Assembly: GCF_030730905.1 (NCBI RefSeq)
Contig: NZ_JAVAMP010000012.1
Coordinates: forward strand, 89,635-153,634
Length of the DNA stretch: 64,000 bases
Direction of reading: 5' to 3'
Origin: Chengkuizengella axinellae
Lineage (GTDB): Bacteria > Bacillota > Bacilli > Paenibacillales > KCTC-33759
The notes under the pieces were generated by a model. That model searched no databases. It was given only the letters and a program-made list of their open reading frames with translations, and had not been told where the DNA came from. Shown here piece after piece: positions 7,853 through 17,665 of this stretch (the first letter of the stretch is position 1; every line of letters starts with the position of its first letter). A program made the position numbers and the translations under genes.

Positions 7853-10045
7853 TTAAGGTAAATATTCATATTCTGTTCCATCAATTTTTAATTTATATAC
7901 TGCCACTATCCCTCCTAAAAATTGCTCAAAATACATGGTATCACCATTTATATAAAAACCACCATTAACGTGAATATTATCTTTTATATGAATGATATCA
8001 TATGTAGAATTATCATGAATTTTAATCTTATATATTCCAATATTCTCTGATATATTGAAATCATATCCATTAAAATATAACCAACCATCATAATAATTCA
8101 TTGATTGGATAAATAAGTCATTAGAAATTTTTTTTATTTCTGTACCATCTAAAGCAATTTTATATAAATAACTATTTTTGTGAGCAGTATTGAATGCAAT
8201 ACTAGGAGATTCTAGCACGGCATATATACCATTATCTGTGACAAAATAATCATATATACTTTTATTTAATATTTTCTGTTTATCTTCACCATTTGTTCTA
8301 ATTGCATAAAATCCATCATTATTATAAAAAATCCATCCTTTATATACTGCAAGGTTTGCAGGATCATTAACATCTGCAATTTTTATTAGCTCGTCCCCAT
8401 TTAAATCCATCTTGTATATTCCATCATTTAAACCTCCATAAATCCAATCTCCAACAATCTGCATGTTCTCAAAACTAAAGTCAGCTAGATGTATTACACT
8501 GGATCCATCTTCATTTATCTTGATTATTTTAGAATCTCCTTTCGAGATACTATTAACATATATCCATCCATCTTTATAGTTAAAATTAGAAATCATTCCT
8601 TTAGGTGCTAATTTTCTAAATGACATAACCTCTTCTGTGTAATTGGTAAGTTTATTAGTCCGATACAAGTTATGGACTGTCTGTTCATGAAAAATATATT
8701 TTTCACTTTCTGCTGTAAAAGATCCTATATCCAGTGAGTTAGAAATACTGTTCCCACGATATTCATTTTCATCATTGAGTATAATATTAAAATCATTTTC
8801 TATAACTTTATAATCTGATATGTATTGATTAGGATCCTCTCCTCCTACATACTGAACATTCACATTGTTTTTAATATACTCTGAGGAAGGTGCTTCGACT
8901 GTGCCTTTGAAAGAATAAGTTCCATAAAAACCACATCCATTTATTTCACAAGGTTTATATACATAATCTAATTTTGTATCATCTACATATACTTCTAAGT
9001 GGGAAGGAAAATTATATTCATAGAACTTTACTTCAACGTCCCATCTGTTTTCATCCCCACCATAATAAACATTAGTTAAAAAACTACTTATCTCTTGCTT
9101 TTCTCCCAAATCAATATCTCTGTTATTTTCTCTAATATTAAAGTGTAAAATAGTATCTTCTTCAACACTTGTTATATCTTTTGATATGTGGAGAGAATAA
9201 TCTTCCCCAAATGTATATCCTAGATCTGGAGAATAAATATATCCTTTATTATCTTGTATTTTAAGATAGCTCTTTAATTTAACATCATTCGAGTCTAATA
9301 TATAAACAGTATTTTTGTTAAAATCATCGTGAGTTATAGTATCTGGGAAACTTATTATCCATAGATGATTAGGTTGTAGGTTTTTTAAATTACTAATGTT
9401 ATCATCATGAGTGGTTTCTATGAAACTTATACTCAACTTAAAATAATCATTTAATATACGAGCTAAAAAAGTTGAGAACTGAGCACGAGTTACAAATTCT
9501 TTTGGTTTAAAATTATTATCAAAACCATAACTAATTCGATTTGCGGCTAATTTATTAATAAAATCATAAGCCCAATAATCCCTTTCTATATCACTATATT
9601 CTATAGATGATTCTCCTTCTAAAGAAAATGCAATAACAAGTAACATTGCTAACTCATCCCTTTGTAAGGGCTGATCTGGCTTAAAAGTCCCATCTGGTTT
9701 ATATAATTCTTCATCTAAAATAAATAATATTTCGTTATATGCCCAATGATTTGAATCAACTTCATTTAAAATAATATTAGATCTATTTTCTACGTTTAGT
9801 TCCAATATCTTTGAAATAATGACAAAAGCTTGCGCACGTGTTATATAATCATCTGGTTTAAAGGTTCCATCATCGAAACCTCCAATAAACTTCTTTTCTA
9901 CTAGAAATTCAATTTCATTCTTTGCCCAGTGATTGTTACTTACATCAATAAACTCTGTTTCTGCTTCAGCTATACTAGTAATAAAAATGCCGCTAATTAA
10001 TACGAGTAAAAATATAAATAGTGTAATGTATTTATTAAAGTTCAA
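7853..10045 (-). CDS. Surface protein: SLH domains plus DUF5050-type beta-propeller
   Basis: 730 residues from a TTG start with AAAGGAG eight bases upstream. Signal peptide about 1-28. Three S-layer homology repeats follow at about 32-205 (motifs HWAKNEIEFLVEK, FKPDDYITRAQAF, FKPDQPLQRDELA, FKPKEFVTRAQFS), which anchor proteins to pyruvylated secondary cell-wall polymer. A middle region of about 210-430 looks like beta-sandwich, and about 430-730 holds repeated blades (DGWIYVNSISKG, GDWIYGGLNDGIYKMD, GWIFYNNDGFYAI, DGWLYFNGYDFN) as in DUF5050/PQQ-like propellers. I infer a cell-wall-attached extracellular protein with a sensing or scaffold role; no catalytic site is visible. About 740 bp of spacer separates it from the next gene upstream. 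Confidence 0.85.
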   Translation of the reverse strand: MNFNKYITLFIFLLVLISGIFITSIAEAETEFIDVSNNHWAKNEIEFLVEKKFIGGFDDGTFKPDDYITRAQAFVIISKILELNVENRSNIILNEVDSNHWAYNEILFILDEELYKPDGTFKPDQPLQRDELAMLLVIAFSLEGESSIEYSDIERDYWAYDFINKLAANRISYGFDNNFKPKEFVTRAQFSTFLARILNDYFKLSISFIETTHDDNISNLKNLQPNHLWIISFPDTITHDDFNKNTVYILDSNDVKLKSYLKIQDNKGYIYSPDLGYTFGEDYSLHISKDITSVEEDTILHFNIRENNRDIDLGEKQEISSFLTNVYYGGDENRWDVEVKFYEYNFPSHLEVYVDDTKLDYVYKPCEINGCGFYGTYSFKGTVEAPSSEYIKNNVNVQYVGGEDPNQYISDYKVIENDFNIILNDENEYRGNSISNSLDIGSFTAESEKYIFHEQTVHNLYRTNKLTNYTEEVMSFRKLAPKGMISNFNYKDGWIYVNSISKGDSKIIKINEDGSSVIHLADFSFENMQIVGDWIYGGLNDGIYKMDLNGDELIKIADVNDPANLAVYKGWIFYNNDGFYAIRTNGEDKQKILNKSIYDYFVTDNGIYAVLESPSIAFNTAHKNSYLYKIALDGTEIKKISNDLFIQSMNYYDGWLYFNGYDFNISENIGIYKIKIHDNSTYDIIHIKDNIHVNGGFYINGDTMYFEQFLGGIVAVYKLKIDGTEYEYLP

Positions 10046-10282
10046 TTGTCTATCTCCTTTAATATAATAATGATAAAGTTAAAGTCTACATTAACACTAT
10101 ATACGGATTTTAATAGAAATAACAAGAAAAAATTGTTGTTATTTATATTAATTTGTATAAAAAAATATTATGTGTCAGAAAAGAGGAATAAAAACCGAAA
10201 TGCATAAAGAAATATAGTAGATTTTTGTATTATAAACTTAAAAAGTATAAATTAATTCCATATATTTCACTTTGACATTTCC

Positions 10283-10628
10283 GATCACAATATCAACAGG
10301 AAATAACACTTCAATCGAAGCTATTTCATCATATCTCTCCATCACTGCGACTGTAGATAATCCTAATCCATCCCAAAATTAAACAGTAACGGTAACTGCA
10401 ACTGTTCAAGATGCAAATGGAAATCCTGTTAGTGGTGCTGACGTTAATTTAACATTACATTATAAATCTAAAGACAGCGAATATAGCGGTACTACAGATG
10501 AAAATGGCGTCGCATCTATTGATTTTCAAATTGGAAGAGCATCTTTAGATTTTACAGTAAATATTGATGTAGATGTAATATTTAACGACTTCACTACCAG
10601 TACTACTACTTCATTCACTCCACAATAA
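10283..10628 (+). pseudogene. Orphan Ig-like (Big) domain, paralogue of the 37-38.7 kb protein tail
   Basis: The plus strand reads ATVDNPNPSQN, a TAA stop at 10380-10382, then VTVTATVQDANGNPVSGAD, GVASIDFQIGRAS and STTTSFTPQ with a final stop at 10626-10628. The C-terminal domain of the ComEC-like lipoprotein at 37417-38700 has the same register (ATVDNDNPSQN, NGIVSIPFEIGRAS, STSFTPQ). At the stop position the paralogue has a Ser TCA codon, so a single base change explains it. Only this domain survives; the hydrolase part is gone. Confidence 0.85.
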
Positions 10629-10645
10629 AATGATATTTAAATATA

Positions 10646-10786
10646 AAAATGAGGCTGGGACATAAGTTGAAATCTAGCTGGTTTTTGTACAATAAGCATA
10701 ATTAAAACCGCATGAAATCAAGGTTTATAAATTTGATTTCATGCGGTTTATTCATTTTTGCTGGGTTTTGTCCCAGCCTCATTTTA
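10646..10786. repeat. Nested palindromic element (GAGGCTGGGACA type)
   Basis: The outer arms AAAATGAGGCTGGGACA (10646-10662) and TGTCCCAGCCTCATTTTA (10769-10786) are complementary. Inside lies a second palindrome, AACCGCATGAAATCAA (about 10705-10721) with its complement at 10733-10749. The element sits directly after the stop of the 10788-12734 gene (minus strand) and after the plus-strand pseudogene, so it can act as a bidirectional terminator. From memory, GAGGCTGGGACA-type hairpins recur in Bacillales intergenic regions. Confidence 0.7.
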
Positions 10787-10787
10787 T

Positions 10788-12734
10788 TTAATTTATATCT
10801 CCGCCTGCACTTTGATATCTAGCATTAAACTCTTGTAGAAACTGATTCGTAATCTCAGCATTATGAATAATCAGCATATTTTCATCATTCACATTATTTC
10901 CATTCTCACTCCAATTCGTTGAACCAATAATTACAGTAGGATCACTTGTAGTATCAGCATCAATTAACATGGTCTTACTGTGTAGCTTTCTAGTTTCATT
11001 ATCCTTATAAACTGGAGCTGGATTTGCCCAACGAATATTTGGATTGCCTTCACTTGACTGTGATGCTGTTCTTCCAGTCATATCTACGCTAGCCGACCAC
11101 CACAGATTCCAGTAACTAGAATCAAAAACACCTTTCACATCAAACCCTGTTAACGTACCTTGTAAATCTGAATAGGAACCTTCCCATTTAAATTTCAATT
11201 CATCTAAAATAGATTGATCACTCCATGCAAAAATAGTGAAATAAGTACTGTAATTAGATTCATTTTGAATAATATCTTTAACTCGACCTAATGCATTGTC
11301 ACCCGAAGAAAAATATACTTCAATGACTGTCCCGTTAATATTCACACTATGGGGAGTATTATCCGACTTTCTTGTATTAAAGTTAGAATTTTCTTGGTTA
11401 GGTGTTAGTGTATTGCTACCCCACATTTCATTAAATTCAGTTTCATATATACTAGCTAGTTCTGAATTATTCACTTCAACAACGTGCTGCTGATTCCCAT
11501 CTAAAATGCCATTTGCCATGTTTTCATCAGTACCGTAAAGACCCGTCACGGTAAAGTTCCAACTACCTGTAAACATCCATTGATCATCAATAATGACAAA
11601 TTTATTATGCATCTGAGTATTTGGTGAATAGTAAGCATCAATCCCTTTTTGTTCAGCATACACAAATATATGACCTGATTGATTTGAACTACCCACTTGA
11701 ACTGTGACTAAAGGAATATCACTGTAATCAGAAGGTAAACCATACTCTATTCTTTTTGTCGCATCTTCAACAACAAATATAGGAGAGTCTGAGAACACTT
11801 GTATATCATCTGATGTACCAATGATGCCATCTAAACCTCTGACCATTTTTTCTACGTATAATCTCATAATTTCAAATCGTTCAATATAGCTGGGATCATC
11901 AGCATCTTTAGAGTCCGCTATAAATCGAATATCTATACCTTCGCTTGCTTTCATGATTAAAGTATCTACGACTCTAGGTAGATTAATTTCATATGCAGCC
12001 ATATCTATACTCGTTGTAGCTTCATTTAAGCGTTCGATTAAACGATCTTCTAGATTCACGTTATAATTTGCTTGATTTTGAAAACTAGCATATTCTTCTA
12101 AAGCACATTTATTGAAATAAAGATTGATAGCTCCAGGTTCATTAGAGATATTATTTATTTGCTCTTCTGTAGTGCTGCAGCTATTTACATCCAAGTTCGA
12201 ATTTATTTGTTTAGGAGTACCAAACCCTCCATTATAAACGACATTCGATGTACTCCAGTTAGATGCAACCGAACCCGCATTTGAATCAATTCTTTCCATA
12301 GTAGCTTTCGTTGAATTATCTCCTGCATACCAGCTGTTAACTGTATCTACCAAGTTATTATTTTCATCTCTTAATTCTAAATTTTCGCTTGTATTACTTA
12401 ATGCACCAGTGTAAATCATGTCCGCAGCTATATTCGATACTGTGCTATCATCCGTTCGCTCTAATAGAAAGTAGTCATTTGCAGGAATCGTACCACTTAA
12501 TTGAATGTTAGGTGTACCATCAGTAGAAACTAAAACCCATCCTTCTAATGTTATGGATGAATTTGTATTGTTGTATAGTTCTATCCATTCATCATTACTA
12601 CTCACATTTGTACCCATCCACGCTATTTCGTTAATTACTACTTTCCCTTCAGCAGCATTAATTGTGGTAATTTGAGGGAAATACATAGAAAATAATAAAG
12701 AGAGGACTAACGGAAATAATATAAACTTTCTCAT
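10788..12734 (-). CDS. Secreted lamin-tail / phospholipase D-like protein
   Basis: 648 residues, ATG start with AAAGGAG upstream, signal peptide about 1-28. Residues about 30-135 form a lamin-tail domain (VVINEIAWMG, DEWIELYN, NLELRDENNNLVDTV). The rest is a PLD superfamily protein with two HKD motifs: HNKFVIID near 374 followed by GSWN, and HSKTMLID near 583 followed by GSTNWSENG. The family uses the paired His residues for phosphodiester hydrolysis; secreted lamin-tail members are often nucleases or phospholipases, so extracellular DNA or lipid is the likely substrate. No downstream partner gene is evident. A ComEC-like secreted hydrolase with related context lies at 37 kb. Confidence 0.88.
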   Translation of the reverse strand: MRKFILFPLVLSLLFSMYFPQITTINAAEGKVVINEIAWMGTNVSSNDEWIELYNNTNSSITLEGWVLVSTDGTPNIQLSGTIPANDYFLLERTDDSTVSNIAADMIYTGALSNTSENLELRDENNNLVDTVNSWYAGDNSTKATMERIDSNAGSVASNWSTSNVVYNGGFGTPKQINSNLDVNSCSTTEEQINNISNEPGAINLYFNKCALEEYASFQNQANYNVNLEDRLIERLNEATTSIDMAAYEINLPRVVDTLIMKASEGIDIRFIADSKDADDPSYIERFEIMRLYVEKMVRGLDGIIGTSDDIQVFSDSPIFVVEDATKRIEYGLPSDYSDIPLVTVQVGSSNQSGHIFVYAEQKGIDAYYSPNTQMHNKFVIIDDQWMFTGSWNFTVTGLYGTDENMANGILDGNQQHVVEVNNSELASIYETEFNEMWGSNTLTPNQENSNFNTRKSDNTPHSVNINGTVIEVYFSSGDNALGRVKDIIQNESNYSTYFTIFAWSDQSILDELKFKWEGSYSDLQGTLTGFDVKGVFDSSYWNLWWSASVDMTGRTASQSSEGNPNIRWANPAPVYKDNETRKLHSKTMLIDADTTSDPTVIIGSTNWSENGNNVNDENMLIIHNAEITNQFLQEFNARYQSAGGDIN

Positions 12735-13113
12735 AAATCAACAACTCCTTTGGTTGATATGATGTTAAGAAACCGATTACATATATAGTTATGATATCAT
12801 GGTTGTCTATTATTTTTATATCTATATTTTTTTATAATCTTTCTCCTTATTTAGAGTTTAACTCAGGTAACACAACATACTATCTGAAGTTTTTTATTTT
12901 CATTTCTAGATAAAATAATACGTAACAATTTTTGTTGAGAATACTTTGTGCCCTTAAATTTGAAGTTGATAGTGTAATAGTCTTAATGCTATTTTTATTC
13001 AAAAAATTCCCCTTACTTAATAGGTTTTGTCGTTACAATTAGCAAAGGAAATCATTAAACAAAAAATAATATGCCTTTTCGCATTCTCTATTTGAATCAT
13101 TTAATAAAATTGT
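12735..13113. other. Intergenic, no gene seen
   Basis: About 380 bp of AT-rich DNA between two minus-strand genes. It must hold the promoter of the PLD-like gene. I see no convincing short frame or strong hairpin. Confidence 0.5.
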
Positions 13114-13704
13114 TTAATGTAATTTTGGATAAATTAAATCATTATAAATTTCTAAAAGATCTTTTCCATTTAGGTTATACATACCTTTGCTAGAGGATGT
13201 TAAACTATTAATATTTTTTATTATAGTATCTATTAAATAGGTTACTTCAACATTCTTATTATGCAATACATTATATGTAGGAAAGTGAAGACGTTTAATA
13301 TCACTATCAAAAGCATAAAAATGTGGAGTTTCATACATAATTTTATCAGGTAGATAGTCTTGTATACGATCTTTGTAATGTTGGTGTTTAATTGTTAAAT
13401 CTATCACCCCAAAAGGTGGGGCAACTACCCAAACATGTCCGTCATCAAAAGGAGGGGAACTAGGTAGAATAGAACGTAACTTTAAATCTGCAGAAAAGCC
13501 AATTCGTACCCTACCAAATACCTGATAGTTCCATATTCCTTCCTTTTCCAAAATACTAGATATCATCAAAGAAGTAGATTCACATAAGCCTATATTATTT
13601 GGGTCTTTATTTAATTCTTCATACAATATTGAACATACTGTATGAAGAATTCGTCTAGATTCTTTAATATACGATCTTGAATAAGGCTTTAGATTTATAA
13701 ACAT
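13114..13704 (-). CDS. Papain/transglutaminase-like protein, 5' part cut off by an in-frame stop
   Basis: The 196-residue frame carries a plausible Cys-His-Asp set: Cys41 in GLCESTS, His90 in DDGHVWVV and Asp102 in FGVIDLTI, the order and spacing of transglutaminase/cysteine-peptidase folds. The ATG at 13704 has no good ribosome binding site. In the same frame, 47 codons with a strong site are found upstream (13732-13875), separated by a single TAA. The original gene was therefore probably about 253 codons, and this ATG would be used only by re-initiation or read-through. Function unknown; deamidase, peptidase or toxin are all compatible. Confidence 0.6.
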   Translation of the reverse strand: MFINLKPYSRSYIKESRRILHTVCSILYEELNKDPNNIGLCESTSLMISSILEKEGIWNYQVFGRVRIGFSADLKLRSILPSSPPFDDGHVWVVAPPFGVIDLTIKHQHYKDRIQDYLPDKIMYETPHFYAFDSDIKRLHFPTYNVLHNKNVEVTYLIDTIIKNINSLTSSSKGMYNLNGKDLLEIYNDLIYPKLH

Positions 13705-13731
13705 AGCATATTCTTTATAATCATCAAAAAT

Positions 13732-13875
13732 TTAAGCTTTTTTATATTCGGGTTTATTCCAAAAATCTATTTCTTTGTAGGAAATATCATACCTGCTAAA
13801 TGCATATAATAAATTCTTATATTCTCTTTTTTTAATTTGATTTATTTCCCTTTTTTCAAAAAGTTTGGGCAACAT
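13732..13875 (-). pseudogene. 5' segment of the Cys-His-Asp gene ending in a premature TAA
   Basis: ATG at 13875 follows AAGGAG by seven bases and starts MLPKLFEKREINQIKK, ending WNKPEYKKA before TAA at 13732-13734. The next nine codons and the 13114-13704 frame are in the same phase, so this is the true start of that gene with a nonsense codon. It could also be a real leader peptide, but the strong site and common frame favour a broken gene. Confidence 0.6.
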
Positions 13876-14022
13876 ATTATTCTCCTTATCATAGTTAAGT
13901 GATTATTTTAAAAAGAATATGATTCTGTTCTATATTTTTAATTAAACAGAACAGATTTTTTAATGATAAATAAACATTTAAAATCACTTATAATTATTTT
14001 AAGTTGAGTATAAACTAGAAAT

Positions 14023-15009
14023 TTATTTTATAAATATATTTTCATAATGCCACTCGAAGTATTCTTTATTCTTCTCTGTATATCCAGGACAGTGCTGACC
14101 TTTTAATAAATTTAGTCTTTCTCGAAAAACTGGAAAATCATACATCTGGGTTACTTCAATAATTCCTTTTTTATTTACAGCTATATACCCTTTCTCAAAC
14201 AAATCATCACAACCAAACTTACACATAAGTAATGCTATATTATCTAGGTCTTTCATTTCTGTATCATCGCATTCACATCTTTTTTTTATATGAGCTGCCC
14301 ACAACATGCTTTCAGGAAATTCATGACCACACATTTGACATAAAGCAACTTCTCTTTGGTGTAATAACCTATCTCTTAATTCTCCTTGTTCTGGTCTATA
14401 TTTAACCAGTGATTTTTTGTCAAATATACTCCATTCACTACTCTTCACATTAAAATCTGATGGTTTATTGGAATTCCTTTTGGTATCAGTAACTAATTCT
14501 AAATGCTCACCAACTTTTCCGAATTGAAACAATCCATGTGTAATAATTTTCCTTAGAAACCTAAACAGTGTAGAGTCTTTTTGTTTTTTTCCTTTATAAT
14601 CTTCAACAATAGTAGAAATTATTTCCTTTCCAGCTGCTGTTTTATATCCATTTTTGATTGAGTAATGTTTACCATCAATTTCTACCGTTTGAATAATATA
14701 TTTGATTGTACCGTGCACATGTTTATTTTCAATGTTTTCGTTAATTTCCATAGTGTAGTAAATACCATTTTTTTTGTCTTGTATACTATCTAATAAACCA
14801 AATCCTAACCTAAAAACACTTCCCTCTTCTTGCTTTTTATTAATATTACAGTGAGCATGGACATCCTTCAGTTTATTACGATATTTTCTTTTTTCATTAA
14901 GAAATTCAAAACTACCAATATTCCAAATCGTTGATAGTTCTCTTTCTGAAAGACAGATCCATATATTCATTATGTTTTTTTCTTTTACTACTTTTTCAGG
15001 TAAATCCAT
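14023..15009 (-). CDS. HNH endonuclease-type protein
   Basis: 328 residues. The C-terminal part has an HNH_2-like zinc/nuclease module: CQMCG, then LWAAHIKKRCECDD, DLDNIALLMCKFGCDDLFEKGYI. The His in AAHI and the downstream Asn and Asp-Leu-Phe pattern match the HNH active site. The N-terminal 200 residues are unrecognised and likely bind substrate. It sits between a Cys-His-Asp protein and a HEPN protein on the same strand in a nuclease-rich stretch, so a restriction or anti-phage role is likely. A small frame ends only four bases upstream of the start. Confidence 0.78.
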   Translation of the reverse strand: MDLPEKVVKEKNIMNIWICLSERELSTIWNIGSFEFLNEKRKYRNKLKDVHAHCNINKKQEEGSVFRLGFGLLDSIQDKKNGIYYTMEINENIENKHVHGTIKYIIQTVEIDGKHYSIKNGYKTAAGKEIISTIVEDYKGKKQKDSTLFRFLRKIITHGLFQFGKVGEHLELVTDTKRNSNKPSDFNVKSSEWSIFDKKSLVKYRPEQGELRDRLLHQREVALCQMCGHEFPESMLWAAHIKKRCECDDTEMKDLDNIALLMCKFGCDDLFEKGYIAVNKKGIIEVTQMYDFPVFRERLNLLKGQHCPGYTEKNKEYFEWHYENIFIK

Positions 15010-15012
15010 ACA

Positions 15013-15183
15013 TTATCTCTGCCTTTCTATTCTACTAATTAGATTTATATTTTTCCCATTCCAAACCCATATGTGGACCTTTAAATCACCTTCCCCTTTT
15101 TTACCTCTCATATTACGTTCACTAATAATAACCCTTTGAAGGTTATCCAATAAAAGTGATAGTTTTGATAACCTTTGTTGATC
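15013..15183 (-). CDS. Small frame upstream of the HNH gene, possibly a remnant
   Basis: 56 open codons reading RVIISERNMRGKKGEG, then DLKVHIWVWNGKNINLI, ending in TAA three bases before the HNH start. The only possible start inside is TTG at 15150 without a good site, so this may be the tail of a deleted upstream gene that shared the operon. Family not recognised. Confidence 0.3.
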   Translation of the reverse strand, partial: DQQRLSKLSLLLDNLQRVIISERNMRGKKGEGDLKVHIWVWNGKNINLISRIERQR

Positions 15184-15321
15184 CTAATGTATAGAAGAAA
15201 CATTTGATTAGAAGTTGATCTTAGTGGTGAAATAATTACTTATTTTTATAGCTAAGTTTAATTAAATTAATAAATTTTCTTCAAAGTTGACTATACCTTT
15301 GCAATTTACATGAGGGTAATG

Positions 15322-15358
15322 AGTAAGTATCTATCAAAATCAAAGATAGATACTTACC
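15322..15358 (-). terminator. Hairpin after the HEPN gene
   Basis: Perfect 13-bp inverted repeat GTAAGTATCTATC ... GATAGATACTTAC just past the stop of the 15375-16133 gene. There is no T-run, so it may be an mRNA 3'-end hairpin or a weak terminator. Confidence 0.45.
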
Positions 15359-15374
15359 TGATCATTAGTCTAAA

Positions 15375-16133
15375 TTATATAAATACAGACCTATCATAAA
15401 TATTATCAATTATTTTATCGATTAACATTTTTGATGTTTTATCTAGTAAAGGAATCACTTTGGAAGTTTCCTTTATAGCCTCAAGAGTCGTATTTTCCCC
15501 ACCATGTACAATCCCATTTCTTTTATCATACATGGAATCTATCCATCTTTCTGGTAAATCCCAACTAGTTATTTCTCCAAAATAATCTATAAAGCACTGA
15601 TAAATTTGATTTTTAACTCCTTCTTTTGTTCGATTTATAGGAGTATGGTATTTCTTTCCTAGAATTTCTATAACATTCCAAAAAGCTAAAAATTGATCGA
15701 ATGTATTATGTGATAATTTCCCCTTAGAATACCAACCAATAGCTCTTAATAGTTTTGATTGTTCAGACTCAAATATTCTGGACATTTTAAAAGCAGTCTT
15801 GATATTGGTTTCTGTTAATACCCTTCTGCCAGGGAAGCTTCTTGGTGAATTATACCTACCTTCATTTTTATGTAATTGAATAGGTACCTCATTATTTAAT
15901 GTTAAAATATCCCTCATTCTTCCAAAATAAACATAAGCAACAGTTTCAGCGATATCTATCGTGTCTGCATAAGCAGTAATAGTTGCTTTAATACCATAAT
16001 GGCTTTTTGATAGTTGTATATTACTATAAAATTGATGATGATCAAATCCTTTTTCTTGTCTGAAACTTATATTCTTTTCGATAGTTATAGGACCAATCAC
16101 ATCAAAATCAATTTCCCATATTTTTCTCTCCAA
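15375..16133 (-). CDS. Apea-like HEPN protein
   Basis: 252 residues from a TTG start with GGGGGAAG upstream. The C-terminal half shows the HEPN layout: FDQFLAFWNVIEILG in the first helix pair and YDKRNGIVHGG carrying the Rx4H motif near residue 213. HEPN domains with Rx4H are typically metal-independent RNases in toxin-antitoxin and abortive-infection systems. The N-terminal 120 residues are an unrecognised alpha/beta domain. It neighbours HNH and McrA-type genes. No cognate nucleotidyltransferase is adjacent, so it is either solo or regulated within its own polypeptide. Confidence 0.7.
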   Translation of the reverse strand: MERKIWEIDFDVIGPITIEKNISFRQEKGFDHHQFYSNIQLSKSHYGIKATITAYADTIDIAETVAYVYFGRMRDILTLNNEVPIQLHKNEGRYNSPRSFPGRRVLTETNIKTAFKMSRIFESEQSKLLRAIGWYSKGKLSHNTFDQFLAFWNVIEILGKKYHTPINRTKEGVKNQIYQCFIDYFGEITSWDLPERWIDSMYDKRNGIVHGGENTTLEAIKETSKVIPLLDKTSKMLIDKIIDNIYDRSVFI

Positions 16134-16285
16134 TTTACTTCCCCCTTTGTTATGATCGACATTTATAGTATCTACACTTGTACAATAATTGTCAGTGTTG
16201 TGTTCAGATGATCATTATCAAATTTCATTTGTATTATTTTAGGATGAAATATATAAAAATTTATACTGAGATTATTTTACTAACT

Positions 16286-17665
16286 TTAATACGACTTAAA
16301 CAAGTCACTGAATGTTATCTCAATACCAACTGATTCTAATTTATCTCGTCTTTCATAAAATAATTTTTTAAGCATCTCTTCCTTTAGCTTATCAACACCA
16401 TGATGAATTGCTCTATGACAAGTAGGGCACAAACTGAGTAAATTAGCAATACGATCCAAGTCATTTTCAAATTCAGACTGAAGATTCATCAATACTAAAT
16501 GGTGAGATTCCATGAAAGGTTTGCCCGTTTTTTTAGAAATAAATGTTGTATGGTTTTCATCATAAGCACACTTGTAATCTGCTAGACGCAAAGCTTCTGC
16601 TGCTACATTTGCATTTCGTGACCATCTTTTCTTTTCACTTTTATCAACCGTTGGATCAGGTCGTTTACTCGGTCCGTCTTCTTCTTCAAATACTTTCGTA
16701 TTTCCTTTGGCAAGATCATTTACTTTCTCTTGATATTGTATCTCCTGTTTACTATCATCTAAATATTGTCCGTCATCTTCTAAAAGTAAATAATCATTAA
16801 ACTGGCTAATAGAACGTTTCCCTATTAAACTTTCAATTTCATTGTATGCTATTAAAAGTGATCTTAAATCACGAATAATTTCTTGTGAACTAATAAAAGA
16901 TTGAAGGTCGTAGTATCGACCATAAATATGCCCGTTTTCATATCCTCTTCCTAAATCTCCTCTACTCACAAGGTCAATATCTGTTTCCATAAGATAATCA
17001 GGTACAGTATTCAACTGATCTCGGATTAAAGATGCCGTTCTAAGGATTTTTTCTCGACCTACCTTCGTACCGTACTTATCCTTGAAATAGGTATATCCTT
17101 GATTTAAACTCACATAAAACCCACTCATATCAGATTTAAACAAATATACAATGTAATACCCTTTGGTTGCTGTTGTGGTGATTGACTTTAAGAACACAGA
17201 TATCCAAGGAACTTCAGCCCACTGACCTTGTCCGATGGAGCCCACTACAAAATATTTTTCATTTAATCCAACTTCATTAATTATGGTGCTGGTGGTTATA
17301 TTACGAACATGATCTCCCATGAAATGACCCTTAAAGACTTCTTGTTTAGCTTGTAAATAATTGTCGAGGATATACTTTAATTTTTCGAATGCTGACAAAT
17401 CTTCAACTTTCTCTGTACTTCCAAACTGATTGGTTGCAGATCCCTCGATATCCTCTCTACTGATCAAATGATTTACAGTTACACCAAAATAATCTGCAAT
17501 TTTAACCAAAAAATCCATATCAATCTTTTGATCTCCATTCTCCATTCTTGATAGAGTTGGATAAGAAATAAATAACTCATAGGATAATCTCCGCAAACTA
17601 ATTCCTTTCGATTCTCTCAACGATCTAATATTCCCACCAACAACCTTGTTATAACTATGTTCCAA
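16286..17665 (-). CDS. HTH-MrcB_N-HNH type IV restriction-like protein
   Basis: About 459 residues. I choose TTG at 17665 because GAGGTG lies six bases upstream; a GTG three codons earlier abuts the site. Domains in order: Xre-type helix-turn-helix (about 8-66), MrcB N-terminal/DUF3578 domain (about 95-260, with GQGQWAEVPWISVF and KGYYIVYLF), and a C-terminal HNH nuclease (Cys near 363, ESHHLV near 383, NLLSLCPTCHRAIHHG near 410). This is the architecture of McrA-type enzymes that cleave modified DNA. The fused HTH suggests self-repression or sequence targeting. It is monocistronic, with about 235 bp of upstream space. Confidence 0.82.
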   Translation of the reverse strand: MEHSYNKVVGGNIRSLRESKGISLRRLSYELFISYPTLSRMENGDQKIDMDFLVKIADYFGVTVNHLISREDIEGSATNQFGSTEKVEDLSAFEKLKYILDNYLQAKQEVFKGHFMGDHVRNITTSTIINEVGLNEKYFVVGSIGQGQWAEVPWISVFLKSITTTATKGYYIVYLFKSDMSGFYVSLNQGYTYFKDKYGTKVGREKILRTASLIRDQLNTVPDYLMETDIDLVSRGDLGRGYENGHIYGRYYDLQSFISSQEIIRDLRSLLIAYNEIESLIGKRSISQFNDYLLLEDDGQYLDDSKQEIQYQEKVNDLAKGNTKVFEEEDGPSKRPDPTVDKSEKKRWSRNANVAAEALRLADYKCAYDENHTTFISKKTGKPFMESHHLVLMNLQSEFENDLDRIANLLSLCPTCHRAIHHGVDKLKEEMLKKLFYERRDKLESVGIEITFSDLFKSY

